In this document: one piece after another, positions 45,149 to 55,542 of the stretch
Layout of the letters: each line of letters starts with the position of its first letter
Numbering within the stretch: position 1 is the stretch's first letter
Origin: Caenorhabditis elegans
Taxonomy: Eukaryota > Nematoda > Chromadorea > Rhabditida > Rhabditidae
Reading direction: 5' to 3'
NCBI RefSeq assembly: GCF_000002985.6
Contig: NC_003280.10
Coordinates: 8,242,501-8,306,500 of the forward strand
Length of the DNA: 64,000 bases
Made by a program: the position numbers and the translations under genes
Notes under the pieces: model-generated
Databases searched by the model: none
Told to the model about the DNA's origin: nothing
Seen by the model: only the letters and a program-made list of their open reading frames with translations

Positions 45149-48100
45149 CCTAATGAGTCCTGACAGAATACCGGCAGTATTCTGGGGTCTCATTAGGTTG
45201 TCGTTTCTTTTCTGAATCTCCACTCTTCCGAATGAGTCCTGACAGAATACCGACAGTATTTTGGGGTCTCATTAGGTTTCCTTTTCTTTTCTGAATCTCC
45301 ACTCTTCCTAATGAGTCCTGACAGAATACCAGCAGTATTTTGGGGTCTCATTAGGTTTCCTTTTCTTTTCTGAATCTCCACTCTTCCTAATGAGTCCTGA
45401 CCAAGGGTGTCAATTCCCGTTTCCCGTTTTTCCCATTGTCCCGTTTTTGGGGTGTTTTCACGGGAACGGGAATTCCCGTTTTCCCGTTTTTTAAATTTTC
45501 ACGGGAACGGGAATTCCCGTTTTCCCGTTTTAAAAATTTTCACGGGAACGGGAATTCCCGCTGTCCCGTTTTTTTTATTTTCACGGGAACGGGACAATTT
45601 TCCTCATGATTGTGTTTCAAATTTTAAAGTTCTGTTTTTGAGTTTTGTACCAAGACTTAAGTTCATGCAGATTAATGACTTACATGCAGTTTTTTTAATC
45701 AATTCGCCTCGAATACACTAAAATTTGCGCCAACTGTGCACTCTTTTTTTTTAAACCGCCCCGTTTGTCCCGTTTTTTGAGTGTTTCAAAAAAACGGGAA
45801 TTCCCGTTGTCCCGTTTTTAAAATTTTCACGGGAACGGGAATTCCCGTTGTCCCGTTTTTAAAATTTTCACGGGAACGGGAATTCCCGTTTTCCCGTTTT
45901 TGTAATTTTTACGGGACATTGACACCCTTGGTCCTGACAGAATACCGGCAGTATTTTGGGGTCACATTAGGTTTTAGTTTCGTTCCTGAATCTGCACTCT
46001 TCCTAATGAGTCCTGACAGAATACCGGCAGTATTTTGGTGTCTCATTAGGTTTCCTTTTCTTTTCTGAATCTCCACTCTTCCTGATGAGTCCTGACAGAA
46101 TACCGGCAGTATTTTGGGGTCTCATTAGGTCATAGTTTCGTTCCTGAATCTCCACTCTTCCTAATGAGTCCTGACAGAATACCGGCAGTATTTTGGGGTC
46201 TCATTAGGTTTTTGTTTCGTTCCTGAATCTGCACTCTTCCTAATGAGTCCTGAAAGAATACCGGCAGTATTTTGGGGTCTCATTAGGTTTCCTTTTCTTT
46301 TCTGAATCTCCACTCTTCCTTATGAGTCCTGACAGAATACCGGCAGTATTTTGGTGTCTCATTAGGTTTCCTTTTCTTTTCTGAATCTCCACTCTTCCTA
46401 ATGAGTCCTGACAGAATACCGGCAGTATTCTGGGGTCTCATTAGGTTGTCGTTTCTTTTCTGAATCTCCACTCTTCCTAATGAGTCCTGACAGAATACCG
46501 GCAGTATTTTGGGGTCTCATTAGGTTTCCTTTTCTTTTCTGAATCTCCACTCTTCCTAATGAGTCCTGACAGAATACCGGCAGTATTTTGGTGTCTCATT
46601 AGGTTTCCTTTTCTTTTCTGAATCTCCACTCTTCCTGATGAGTCCTGACAGAATACCGGCAGTATTTTGGGGTCTCATTAGGTCATTGTTTCTTTTCTGA
46701 ATCTGCACTCTTCCTAATGAGTCCTGACAGAATACCGGCAGTATTTTGGTGTCTCATTAGGTTTCCTTTTCTTTTCTGAATCTCCACTCTTCCTGATGAG
46801 TCCTGACAGAATACCGGCAGTATTTTGGGGTCTCATTAGGTCATAGTTTCGTTCCTGAATCTCCACTCTTCCTAATGAGTCCTGACAGAATACCGGCAGT
46901 ATTTTGGTGTCTCATTAGGTTTCCTTTTCTTTTCTGAATCTCCACTCTTCCTAATGAGTCCTGACAGAATACCGGCAGTATTCTGGGGTCTCATTAGGTT
47001 GTCGTTTCTTTTCTGAATCTCCACTCTTCCGAATGAGTCCTGACAGAATACCGGCAGTATTTTGGGGTCTCAATAGGTTTTAGTTTCGTTCCTGAATCTT
47101 CACTCTTCCTAATGAGTCCTGACAGAATACCGGCAGTATTTTGGTGTCTCATTAGGTTTCCTTTTCTTTTCTGAATCTCCACTCTTCCTAATGAGTCCTG
47201 ACAGAATACCGGCAGTATTCTGGGGTCTCATTAGGTTGTCGTTTCTTTTCTGAATCTCCACTCTTCCTAATGAGTCCTGACAGAATACCGGCAGTATTTT
47301 GGTGTCTCATTAGGTTTCCTTTTCTTTTCTGAATCTCCACTCTTCCTTATGAGTCCTGACAGAATACCGGCAGTATTCTGGGGTCTCAATAGGTTTTAGT
47401 TTCGTTCCTGAATCTGCACTCTTCATAATGAGTCTTGACAGAATACCGGCAGTATTTTGGGGTCTCATTAGGTCATAGTTTCGTTCCTGAATCTCCACTC
47501 TTCCTAATGAGTCCTGACAGAATACCGGCAGTATTTTGGTGTCTCATTAGGTTTCCTTTTCTTTTCTGAATCTCCACTCTTCCTAATGAGTCCTGACAGA
47601 ATACCGGCAGTATTTTGGGGTCTCAATAGGTTTTAGTTTCGTTCCTGAATCTCCACTCTTCCTAATGAGTCCTGACAGAATACCGGCAGTATTTTGGGGT
47701 CTCATTAGGTCATTGTTTCTTTTCTGAATCTCCACTCTTCCTAATGAGTCCTGACAGAATACCGGCAGTATTTTGGGGTCTCATTAGGTTTCCTTTTCTT
47801 TTCTGAATCTCCACTCTTCCTAATGAGTCCTGACAGAATACCGGCAGTATTTTGGGGTCTCATTAGGTCATTGTTTCTTTTCTGAATCTCCACTCTTCCT
47901 AATGAGTCCTGACAGAATACCGGCAGTATTTTGGGGTCTCATTAGGTCATAGTTTCGTTCCTGAATCTCCACTCTTCCTAATGAGTCCTGACAGAATACC
48001 GGCAGTATTTTGGGGTCTCATTAGGTCATAGTTTCGTTCCTGAATCTCCACTCTTCCTAATGAGTCCTGACAGAATACCGGCAGTATTTTGGTGTCTCAT

Positions 48101-50477
48101 TAGGTTTCCTTTTCTTTTCTGAATCTCCACTCTTCCTAATGAGTCCTGACAGAATACCGGCAGTATTTTGGGGTCTCATTAGGTCATAGTTTCGTTCCTG
48201 AATCTCCACTCTTCCTAATGAGTCCTGACAGAATACCGGCAGTATTTTGGGGTCTCATTAGGTTTCCTTTTCTTTTCTGAATCTCCACTCTTCCTAATGA
48301 GTCCTGACAGAATACCGGCAGTATTTTGGGGTCTCAATAGGTTTTAGTTTCGTTCCTGAATCTCCACTCTTCCTAATGAGTCCTGACAGAATACCGGCAG
48401 TATTTTGGGGTCTCATTAGGTCATTGTTTCTTTTCTGAATCTCCACTCTTCCTAATGAGTACTGACAGAATACCGGCAGTATTCTGGGGTCTCATTAGGT
48501 TTTAGTTTCGTTCCTGAATCTGCACTCTTCCTAATGAGTCCTGACAGAATACCGGCAGTATTCTGGGGTCTCATTAGGTTTTTGTTTCGTTCCTGAATCT
48601 GCACTCTTCCTAATGAGTCCTGAAAGAATACCGGCAGTATTTTGGGGTCTCATTAGGTTTCCTTTTCTTTTCTGAATCTGCACTCTTCCTAATGAGTCCT
48701 GACAGAATACCGGCAGTATTCTGGGGTCTCATTAAGTCATTGTTTCTTTTCTGAATCTCCACTCTTCCTAATGAGTCCTGACAGAATACCGGCAGTATTT
48801 TGGGGTCTCATTAGGTCATTGTTTCTTTTCTGAATCTCCACTCTTCCTAATGAGTCCTGACAGAATACCGGCAGTATTTTGGGGTCTCATTAGGTTTTAG
48901 TTTCGTTCCTGAATCTGCACTCTTCCTAATGAGTCCTGACAGAATACCGGCAGTATTTTGGGGTCTCATTAGGTCATAGTTTCGTTCCTGAATCTCCACT
49001 CTTCCTAATGAGTCCTGACAGAATACCGGCAGTATTTTGGGGTCTCATTAGGTTTTAGTTTCGTTCCTGAATCTGCACTCTTCCTAATGAGTCCTGACAG
49101 AATACCGGCAGTATTTTGGGGTCTCATTAGGTCATAGTTTCGTTCCTGAATCTCCACTCTTCCTAATGAGTCCTGACAGAATACCGGCAGTATTCTGGGG
49201 TCTCATTAGGTTTTAGTTTCGTTCCTGAATCTCCACTCTTCCTAATGAGTCCTGACAGAATACCGGCAGTATTTTGGTGTCTCATTAGGTTTCCTTTTCT
49301 TTTCTGAATCTCCACTCTTCCTTATGAGTCCTGACAGAATACCGGCAGTATTCTGGGGTCTCAATAGGTTTTAGTTTCGTTCCTGAATCTCCACTCTTCC
49401 TAATGAGTCCTGACAGAATACCGGCAGTATTCTGGGGTCTCATTAGGTTGTCGTTTCTTTTCTGAATCTCCACTCTTCCTAATGAGTCCTGACAGAATAC
49501 CGGCAGTATTTTGGGGTCTCATTAGGTTGTCGTTTCTTTTCTGAATTTCCACTCTTCCGAATGAGTCCTGACAGAATACCGGCAGTATTCTGGGGTCTCA
49601 ATAGGTTTTAGTTTCGTTCCTGAATCTCCACTCTTCCTAATGAGTCCTGACAGAATACCGGCAGTATTCTGGGGTCTCATTAGGTTGTCGTTTCTTTTCT
49701 GAATCTCCACTCTTCCTAATGAGTCCTGACAGAATACCGGCAGTATTTTGGGGTCTCATTACGTCATTGTTTCTTTTCTGAATCTCCACTCTTCCTAATG
49801 AGTCCTGACAGAATACCGGCAGTATTTTGGGGTCTCATTAGGTCATTGTTTCTTTTCTGAATCTCCACTCTTCCTAATGAGTCCTGACAGAATACCGGCA
49901 GTATTTTGGTGTCTCATTAGGTTTCCTTTTCTTTTCTGAATCTCCACTCTTCCTAATGAGTCCTGACAGAATACCGGCAGTATTCTGGGGTCTCATTAGG
50001 TTGTCGTTTCTTTTCTGAATTTCCACTCTTCCGAATGAGTCCTGACAGAATACCGGCAGTATTTTGGGGTCTCAATAGGTTTTAGTTTCGTTCCTGAATC
50101 TACACTCTTCCTAATGAGTCCTGACAGAATACCGGCAGTATTTTGGGGTCTCAATAGGTTTCCTTTTCTTTTCTGAATCTCCACTCTTCCTAATGAGTCC
50201 TGACAGAATACCGGCAGTATTCTGGGGTCTCATTAGGTTTTAGTTTGGTTCCTGAATCTCCACTCTTCCTAATGAGTCCTGACAGAATACCGGCAGTATT
50301 TTTGGGTCTCATTAGGGTTTCTGCTCATTTCTGAGTCTCCACTCTTTTTTTTGAGTCCTGACAAAATACAAGCAGTATTTTGGGTTCTCAGTAGGTTTTC
50401 GTTCGTTTCATTTCCGACTCTTCTCTTTTCCGTCTGAGTCCTGACAAAATACAGGCAGTATTTTGGGGTCTCTCACT
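45149..50477. repeat. Minisatellite, ~60 copies of a 79-bp hairpin-forming unit
   Basis: Unit of 79 bp, starting AATGAGTCCTGACAGAATAC and continuing through CGGCAGTATTTTGGGGTCTC, ATTAGG and a variable 14-nt block, then CTGAATCTCCACTCTTCCT. Copies differ mainly in the variable block (TTTCCTTTTCTTTT, TTGTCGTTTCTTTT, TCATAGTTTCGTTC, TTTTAGTTTCGTTC, TCATTGTTTCTTTT). CCTAATGAG and CTCATTAGG at the two ends of the core, with AATAC/GTATT nested inside, make each unit a potential hairpin. Copies decay after about 50300. A transposon interrupts the array at 45402-45930. Open frames of 62 codons recur simply because the unit lacks stops in one phase; they are not genes. Confidence 0.95.
45394..45938. 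mobile_element. hAT-like non-autonomous element inserted in the minisatellite
   Basis: Element proper is 45402-45930 (529 bp) with perfect 13-bp terminal inverted repeats CAAGGGTGTCAAT. The 8-bp GTCCTGAC is duplicated exactly at 45394-45401 and 45931-45938. Deleting the element and one copy restores a normal 79-bp unit, which proves insertion. The interior is a string of GGGAATTCCCGTT.. and CCCGTTTT.. repeats without coding capacity. The terminal sequence and 8-bp duplication are those of the hAT superfamily. Confidence 0.9.
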
Positions 50478-52562
50478 AGTTGTTCAGTTCATTAAAACCT
50501 ATTTTGGAACAATGAAAACTTTGAGGCAAAATGTAACTAAAAACCGTAATTCCAACTGTAAATTAGCAAGACTAATTTTTTCGTTTTTGTCTCCGTTTTT
50601 CGTCTTTCAAACGAACATTTTCTTGTTCGTTTTCAAAAATGAAATTTTGAAAAAGTCGTAGCCTAGGTGTAGGCGTATATTACGCAATAGCTTATTGAAC
50701 CAAATCTTGATACTTCCATTGTGCGATGTCTGTCTAGTCTTTCCTAATGAAATGAAAAATTAATGTTGTATTTCTATGCCACTTTTTTTTATGGAAATCT
50801 GTATAAAATTTATTTTGTTTATTTCCAAACTTGTTAATTTACTCAAGTGTAAAGTCTTCGAATTCTTTTATAGAAAAACCCTATTCATTCATATAGTTAT
50901 AGAACACATTTTTCTGCGTCACAAATTTTCATAAATCTGTGGTTATATGGCATCATAATCCTAATTGCTCGAGCAACGGAAGTACCAGAAGCTTCCAAAT
51001 CTCCGGAAGCGTGCCCCCACATAAAGAGATCTAGCAAGCATTCAAAAGTTCAGGTGCATAATTTTAGTAATGCATGACATTTCGAACGCACAGTTTTAGA
51101 ACTTTGATTGTTATTTTGTTCAATTCCGAAAATCCCATGAATATCGTTGAAAGGACTAGACCCGAATTCTCATGAATAGTGAAACTGACTTTATAGGGGA
51201 TGATTCTGAACGCTAATCACTTATTTCGCGTGGGCACTGCGGCAAAGTTCATTTGATGAAAATTCATGTAGACAAGAAAATAATAGAAATACGAGACGTA
51301 ATTACTTGCATCAACGATTATAACTACGGTTATAGATTCGGAGTCCTCTATTTTAGCATAAAGCATCAAACACTTATGTTTATGATGATATGAACTGACT
51401 GGTAGATCAATCATGATGATCAATCGGAAAGTATGAGTTTTACTAGGATCTAAAAAACAATTGTCAAATTTAATGTTTTATCTATTTATCAAAAAATTTT
51501 CTATAAATTTGGCACTTCCGTTTGAAGGCACATCCTTGTTTTATTTTTTGATAGTCTCACCACAATCTTAGCCATAATACACCCCACAAGCTTCTAATTT
51601 CACACATTTGTTCATTTGAAATAGAAAGATAAGTTTATGAAATTCCATAATTTCAACTGTAGAAATGAAGGATTCACCATTTAAAAAATGAGCACACAGT
51701 TGCAAGTTTTCGCGAACATGCGATATTGCACAAGATTTTTAGTAAAAATGATATTGCCGCATCTTCTCAACCAACTTTAGGAACTGTAGAAGTACTAATT
51801 CGGAAAGGTGCAAAAGTTGGCTGGATAATTCTGGCGAATTGAGCGTGGTTTGTAGGCCTCGCCTGCGTGGTTTGATTTATCTGAGAAACTCCGAGGCGTA
51901 TGTACATATACTTTTTTGTCGTTATAAACTATTTTATTCTGATTTTATTTCATTTATACTTCTTTAACAATTTCCACTGAATAATGGCATAATTATAAGT
52001 TTCTCAAAAGAAACCAACATGATAAAACGTTTTTAATGTTTTGAAAAAATCTGCCTTCATTATTTGTAAAATCATACCTTGGAGAGTTTCTGAAAATAAA
52101 GATGCTTCATAGAGAAACTTTGATTATGTTTTTCTTTGCTATTAGTTCAAAACATTATTAACAATAAGGTTTTCAAGTCTGACAAGCTGACACATTTTTT
52201 GAAACGTAGACTATTTGTATGTAGACACGGCTAGGGATTTGAATTTATACAGAAGATGCTCCGACATCACTTGCATCTGAAATTCCTGTTATCTCACTTT
52301 CCTGAAACTTCTTAAACTTGTTCTTAGATAAACAAGGCGTATCATTTATTGTCATCAACATCGAATTGGCTATGCGACACACAAGAGGGAATGAGTGAGA
52401 AGAGGACACAAACAATTTATAAAATTTCAAAAACAGTTGGCGCTGTACGGATTTGGAATGAGAAGAGGAAGAGAATGATGGTTTTTGGTGTGATTGACGA
52501 ATTAAGAGAAAAACAAGGAAAAAATCTCGGAAGACTAAAAATGTACACGAGTCGAGGTGGTT
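50478..52562. other. Intergenic, right of the minisatellite
   Basis: AT-rich. Short open frames (for example 51217-51423 minus, 52245-52430 minus, 52349-52606 plus) have no family features, and the last two overlap the 3' flank of the peptide gene. No supported gene. Confidence 0.4.
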
Positions 52563-52853
52563 TCACGCATAACTGGATCCCTTTGCAAGTCTGCGATATG
52601 AGTTGATGTCATGGGTGATGATGCAGTTAACAGGCGAAAAGAAACAATTCCGTGAGCCAGCCAATGCCCGAAGCTGACCTGATTTCTTCATTGTTGGTAA
52701 CTGCTCAACATAATAATAGTCTGGATTTATATACATTCTGAAAATAGAAATATTAACATTAATTTGAACTTTCCAATCAAAATGTAAACTTACGCATTTG
52801 AAACAAGAAGACAAGCGACGAGCAGGATGAAGAGCATCGAGATGCAGCTCATT
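52563..52853 (-). CDS. Small prepropeptide with allatostatin-C/somatostatin-like cyclic core
   Basis: Two exons on the minus strand (52853-52795 and 52737-52563), joined by a 57-bp intron with GTAAGT donor and TTTCAG acceptor, give 77 aa. Residues 1-20 (MSCISMLFILLVACLLVSNA) are a textbook signal peptide. Then comes a short Tyr-rich spacer (NPDYYYVEQL), a KK site (37-38), SGQLRALAGSR, the core NCFFSPVNC (50-58), IITHDINSY, an RR site (68-69) and a short tail. Cysteines 51 and 58 enclose six residues, FFSPVN. Insect allatostatin C is C-YFNPIS-C: same spacing, aromatic-Phe-x-Pro-hydrophobic order. Cleavage at KK and RR would release a 29-residue peptide; further trimming at Arg49 is possible. 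I know no symbol for it. The disulfide and receptor are inferred. Confidence 0.75.
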   Translation of the reverse strand, partial: NELHLDALHPARRLSSCFKCVSLHFDWKVQINVNISIFRMYINPDYYYVEQLPTMKKSGQLRALAGSRNCFFSPVNCIITHDINSYRRLAKGSSYA

Positions 52854-54860
52854 TTCCTCTTGTGAAGCACGGGGACACAAGCTGTGTGGATTACCTGTTA
52901 AATTAGCTCAATAATATGTCTACACGAAGAATAAAGAGTTTAGAGAAAAAAGAGAATAAAAGTAAAAAACGAGTCTGATGACTAAACTGGCAGAAGCATC
53001 ACCTAGCAGTTGCTTCGAACAAACACATGTGCCAAATACTTTACGCTTCAAGAGATAATTAACATGAATTTTTCAGTGAATCGTTATGATTAAACTTTGA
53101 TAAACTTTTTCCAAAACAGAGAAGGAATAAAAGTTGAATTCAAGAACCACAGGTCGAACATCTAAGCCAGGCTTTACAAAATCGGAATTATATTCTAAGC
53201 TGAAAAATTGAAGTGACAACTAGTGCCAACTGGTGCATAGGCATGATTTCTAAACATCTAGAGAATTTCCATAAAGCAAAATCCCATAAAGGCATAGACT
53301 TTATGAAAACAAGAAACGTAGCCATGTGAATTCAGAAAAGATGGAAGAAAGAGTCGCCTCGTATGTGCATAATAAAAATCGAAACATTCGACTTGACGTC
53401 GACAACATTGTAATTATAATCAGTAAAAAAAATAGGGAAAAGAGCGAATGATGATGAGCAAAAAGAACACAGTTGAGAACAATCCAAGTTCTCAGAATAC
53501 AAATGAGGAAGGAGTACAAAATCGGAAAAACGGAAAAAAGCGACGTAGAAATAAATTGTAAATACAAATAATTTATACTATGCTGCTTCAATTATGTCAA
53601 GTATTATTGGAAAAACGAACAACTGTACGTGCTAAATATTGGAACGTTGAATGTGCTGCAGATATAAATATTTATATATTTACTAAATTCTCAGGTGGGC
53701 GTCACCTTCTCGCCACGCCTTCAGCCTCTCCATCTGCTTCTCCGCCCCCTTTTCACATAATGGATGGGAAACGGGAGGAGAAGAGAGTATACTCGATCTT
53801 TGACATAGATAACAACACTAACTACTTATATGACGTTGCTCTGCGGTAGGGGACGGACTTCTGATGAGACTCGATGAGTCGTCAGGAGTACCGACAAAGC
53901 ACGTGGGAGACGCTTAATTGTTCCATTCTTTCATATTCCATTTTAAGTTATATGAACAAACGGAAAAAAATATATTTGTAACTGGAGCTTAAGAACTGAA
54001 AGCTAAAACAGAGAGGAGTTCAAAACTGGAGAAGTCTGGATTATAAAAATTGAAAACTCAGACTCCGAGCCATGCATCAAAGCATAAATAACCTAAGTAG
54101 TTGAATGAAAGGAAATCTGGAAATCTGAAGACAGGTGCATTACAACGTAACCTTCTAAAAATTACCTTCGCATTAGAATTATTGAAAGAAATCTGGAAAA
54201 TGAAAAAAAAACACACCGAGCTCGAAGTTTTCAGTCCGAGTTAATCGGGAATCTATTTCTATTATTGACTTGCGAAAACAAACGTTTCATCAGTTTAAAA
54301 ACCAAACCACTTCAGTACTTTCCAACGATATCAACTAACCTCATACTCTAATCAAATAAGTTTTCAATTTTGGTTCACCAGACTCATTCCTGAAACCAAA
54401 AAACCAAAAACAACTGCTTAATCATCATTAATTTCTTTATTCCTGTTTGAACAGCAGCAAATGGTTAAATGTTAACTGTCAAACATCGTTGGTTTGACGT
54501 TTAAAAGCCTGAAAATAACATTCTAAAAACGTTGAAATATTTGCAGGTGTCTATTGAAGGTGGGAATTTACTTACATAATTCAGATATGAAATTTGCACA
54601 TTTCGTCGGAAGTTTGCGTCACAATTTGGTCTAATTTGTTTCAAGCAATTTTTATCGAAATAGCTCATAGAAAATAATTCCTTTTTTATCGTGGTGGATA
54701 TGCTTTTATAGTTTTGAAAAAATTTGTAAGGTGCCTAGACAAAAGGTATAGTCTTAACGTAAAAGATAACAATCCAGTTTCATTTCCATACCCTTAACTT
54801 TTTTATATGAAATAGTATTTCTCCATCCACAGAACATACTCTGTCTGTTAATCTTCAACC
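52854..54860. other. Upstream region of the peptide gene
   Basis: AT-rich. It includes a short GC-rich patch (53695-53755) and a compact inverted repeat at 53854-53893. An 89-codon open frame at 53580-53849 has a low-complexity Ser/Pro run and no other features; not accepted as a gene. Confidence 0.35.
53854..53893. other. Compact hairpin
   Basis: An inner stem GACTC/GAGTC closes a 3-nt loop. An outer stem (CGG, ACTTCTGA against TCAGGAGT, CCG) pairs with one bulge and one G-T wobble. About 16 base pairs in 40 nt. It could be a structured RNA or a protein site; no family recognised. Confidence 0.3.
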
Positions 54861-55542
54861 ATTCGAATGAGGGGGTACGCTTTCTGTAGGGGAATTTTTC
54901 CGAAGATACGGTTTGTGTAGGGCAAAGTGCGGCGCGCCTTTTCGCAAGCCGCCGCGCACTTTTTTTCGTATTTATTTATTCTCTACTTTCAACAGGAAAT
55001 TTCGAACGGAATTACATTAGAACAAGTCAGGATACGAATTTGCTGCAAAATATTGAAAGATAAAGAAAGAAAGTTTGATTATGATCATTTTTCTAATTAA
55101 TTTATGATCAATTGTTAATTTTATGTTCCCATTTGAATCCTTTCGGTCGAATAATAAATAAATTATATTTTTTCATCGGTTGGCTCCAGTTGGATCACTT
55201 TCAGCGTCGAGTTCTTCCTATCCTGACAACAAATCACTTATCTTCGGAAACTTTTTGATGGTTTGACTGAAAAATCAATAAAAAACACTGTTTCTGGCGT
55301 TAAAAGCTCTGAAACCATTAGTATTAACGTTTAATTTGGCTCAAATAAAGCAATTCCATTGATTAACAATTTAATTCTCAATAAAATTCGTTTTTCAACG
55401 AATTCCGTTCGAAACTTCCTGTTGAAAATAAATATGAATAAAAGTGCGCGGCGGCTTGCGAAAAGGCGCGCCGCACATTGCCCTACACAAACCGTATCTT
55501 CGGAAAAATTCCCCTACAGAAAACGTACCCCCTCATTCGAAT
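54861..55542. mobile_element. Inverted-repeat transposon with ~99-bp near-identical arms and 8-bp duplication
   Basis: Element proper is 54869-55534 (666 bp). The two ~99-bp arms starting GAGGGGGTACG differ at about three positions. They include a GC-rich segment (GTGCGGCGCGCC and GCCGCCGCGCAC). ATTCGAAT flanks both ends (54861-54868 and 55535-55542). No transposase is visible in the AT-rich middle. The high arm identity suggests a young insertion or gene conversion. Confidence 0.8.

Noticed and set aside
45193-50184. Repeated 62-codon minus-strand open frames with similar peptides
   Set aside because: They follow the 79-bp minisatellite phase, have no splice or start context and no family features; by-product of the repeat.
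45149-50477. CRISPR-like array
   Set aside because: Units are contiguous 79-bp tandem copies with no unique spacers, in a eukaryotic genome.
53580-53849. 89-codon open frame with a Ser/Pro run
   Set aside because: No splice context, signal or domain; composition typical of chance frames over a GC-rich patch.
53860-53892. Hammerhead ribozyme (CTGATGAG followed by a stem)
   Set aside because: The required GAAA after stem II is missing; only the hairpin is reported.
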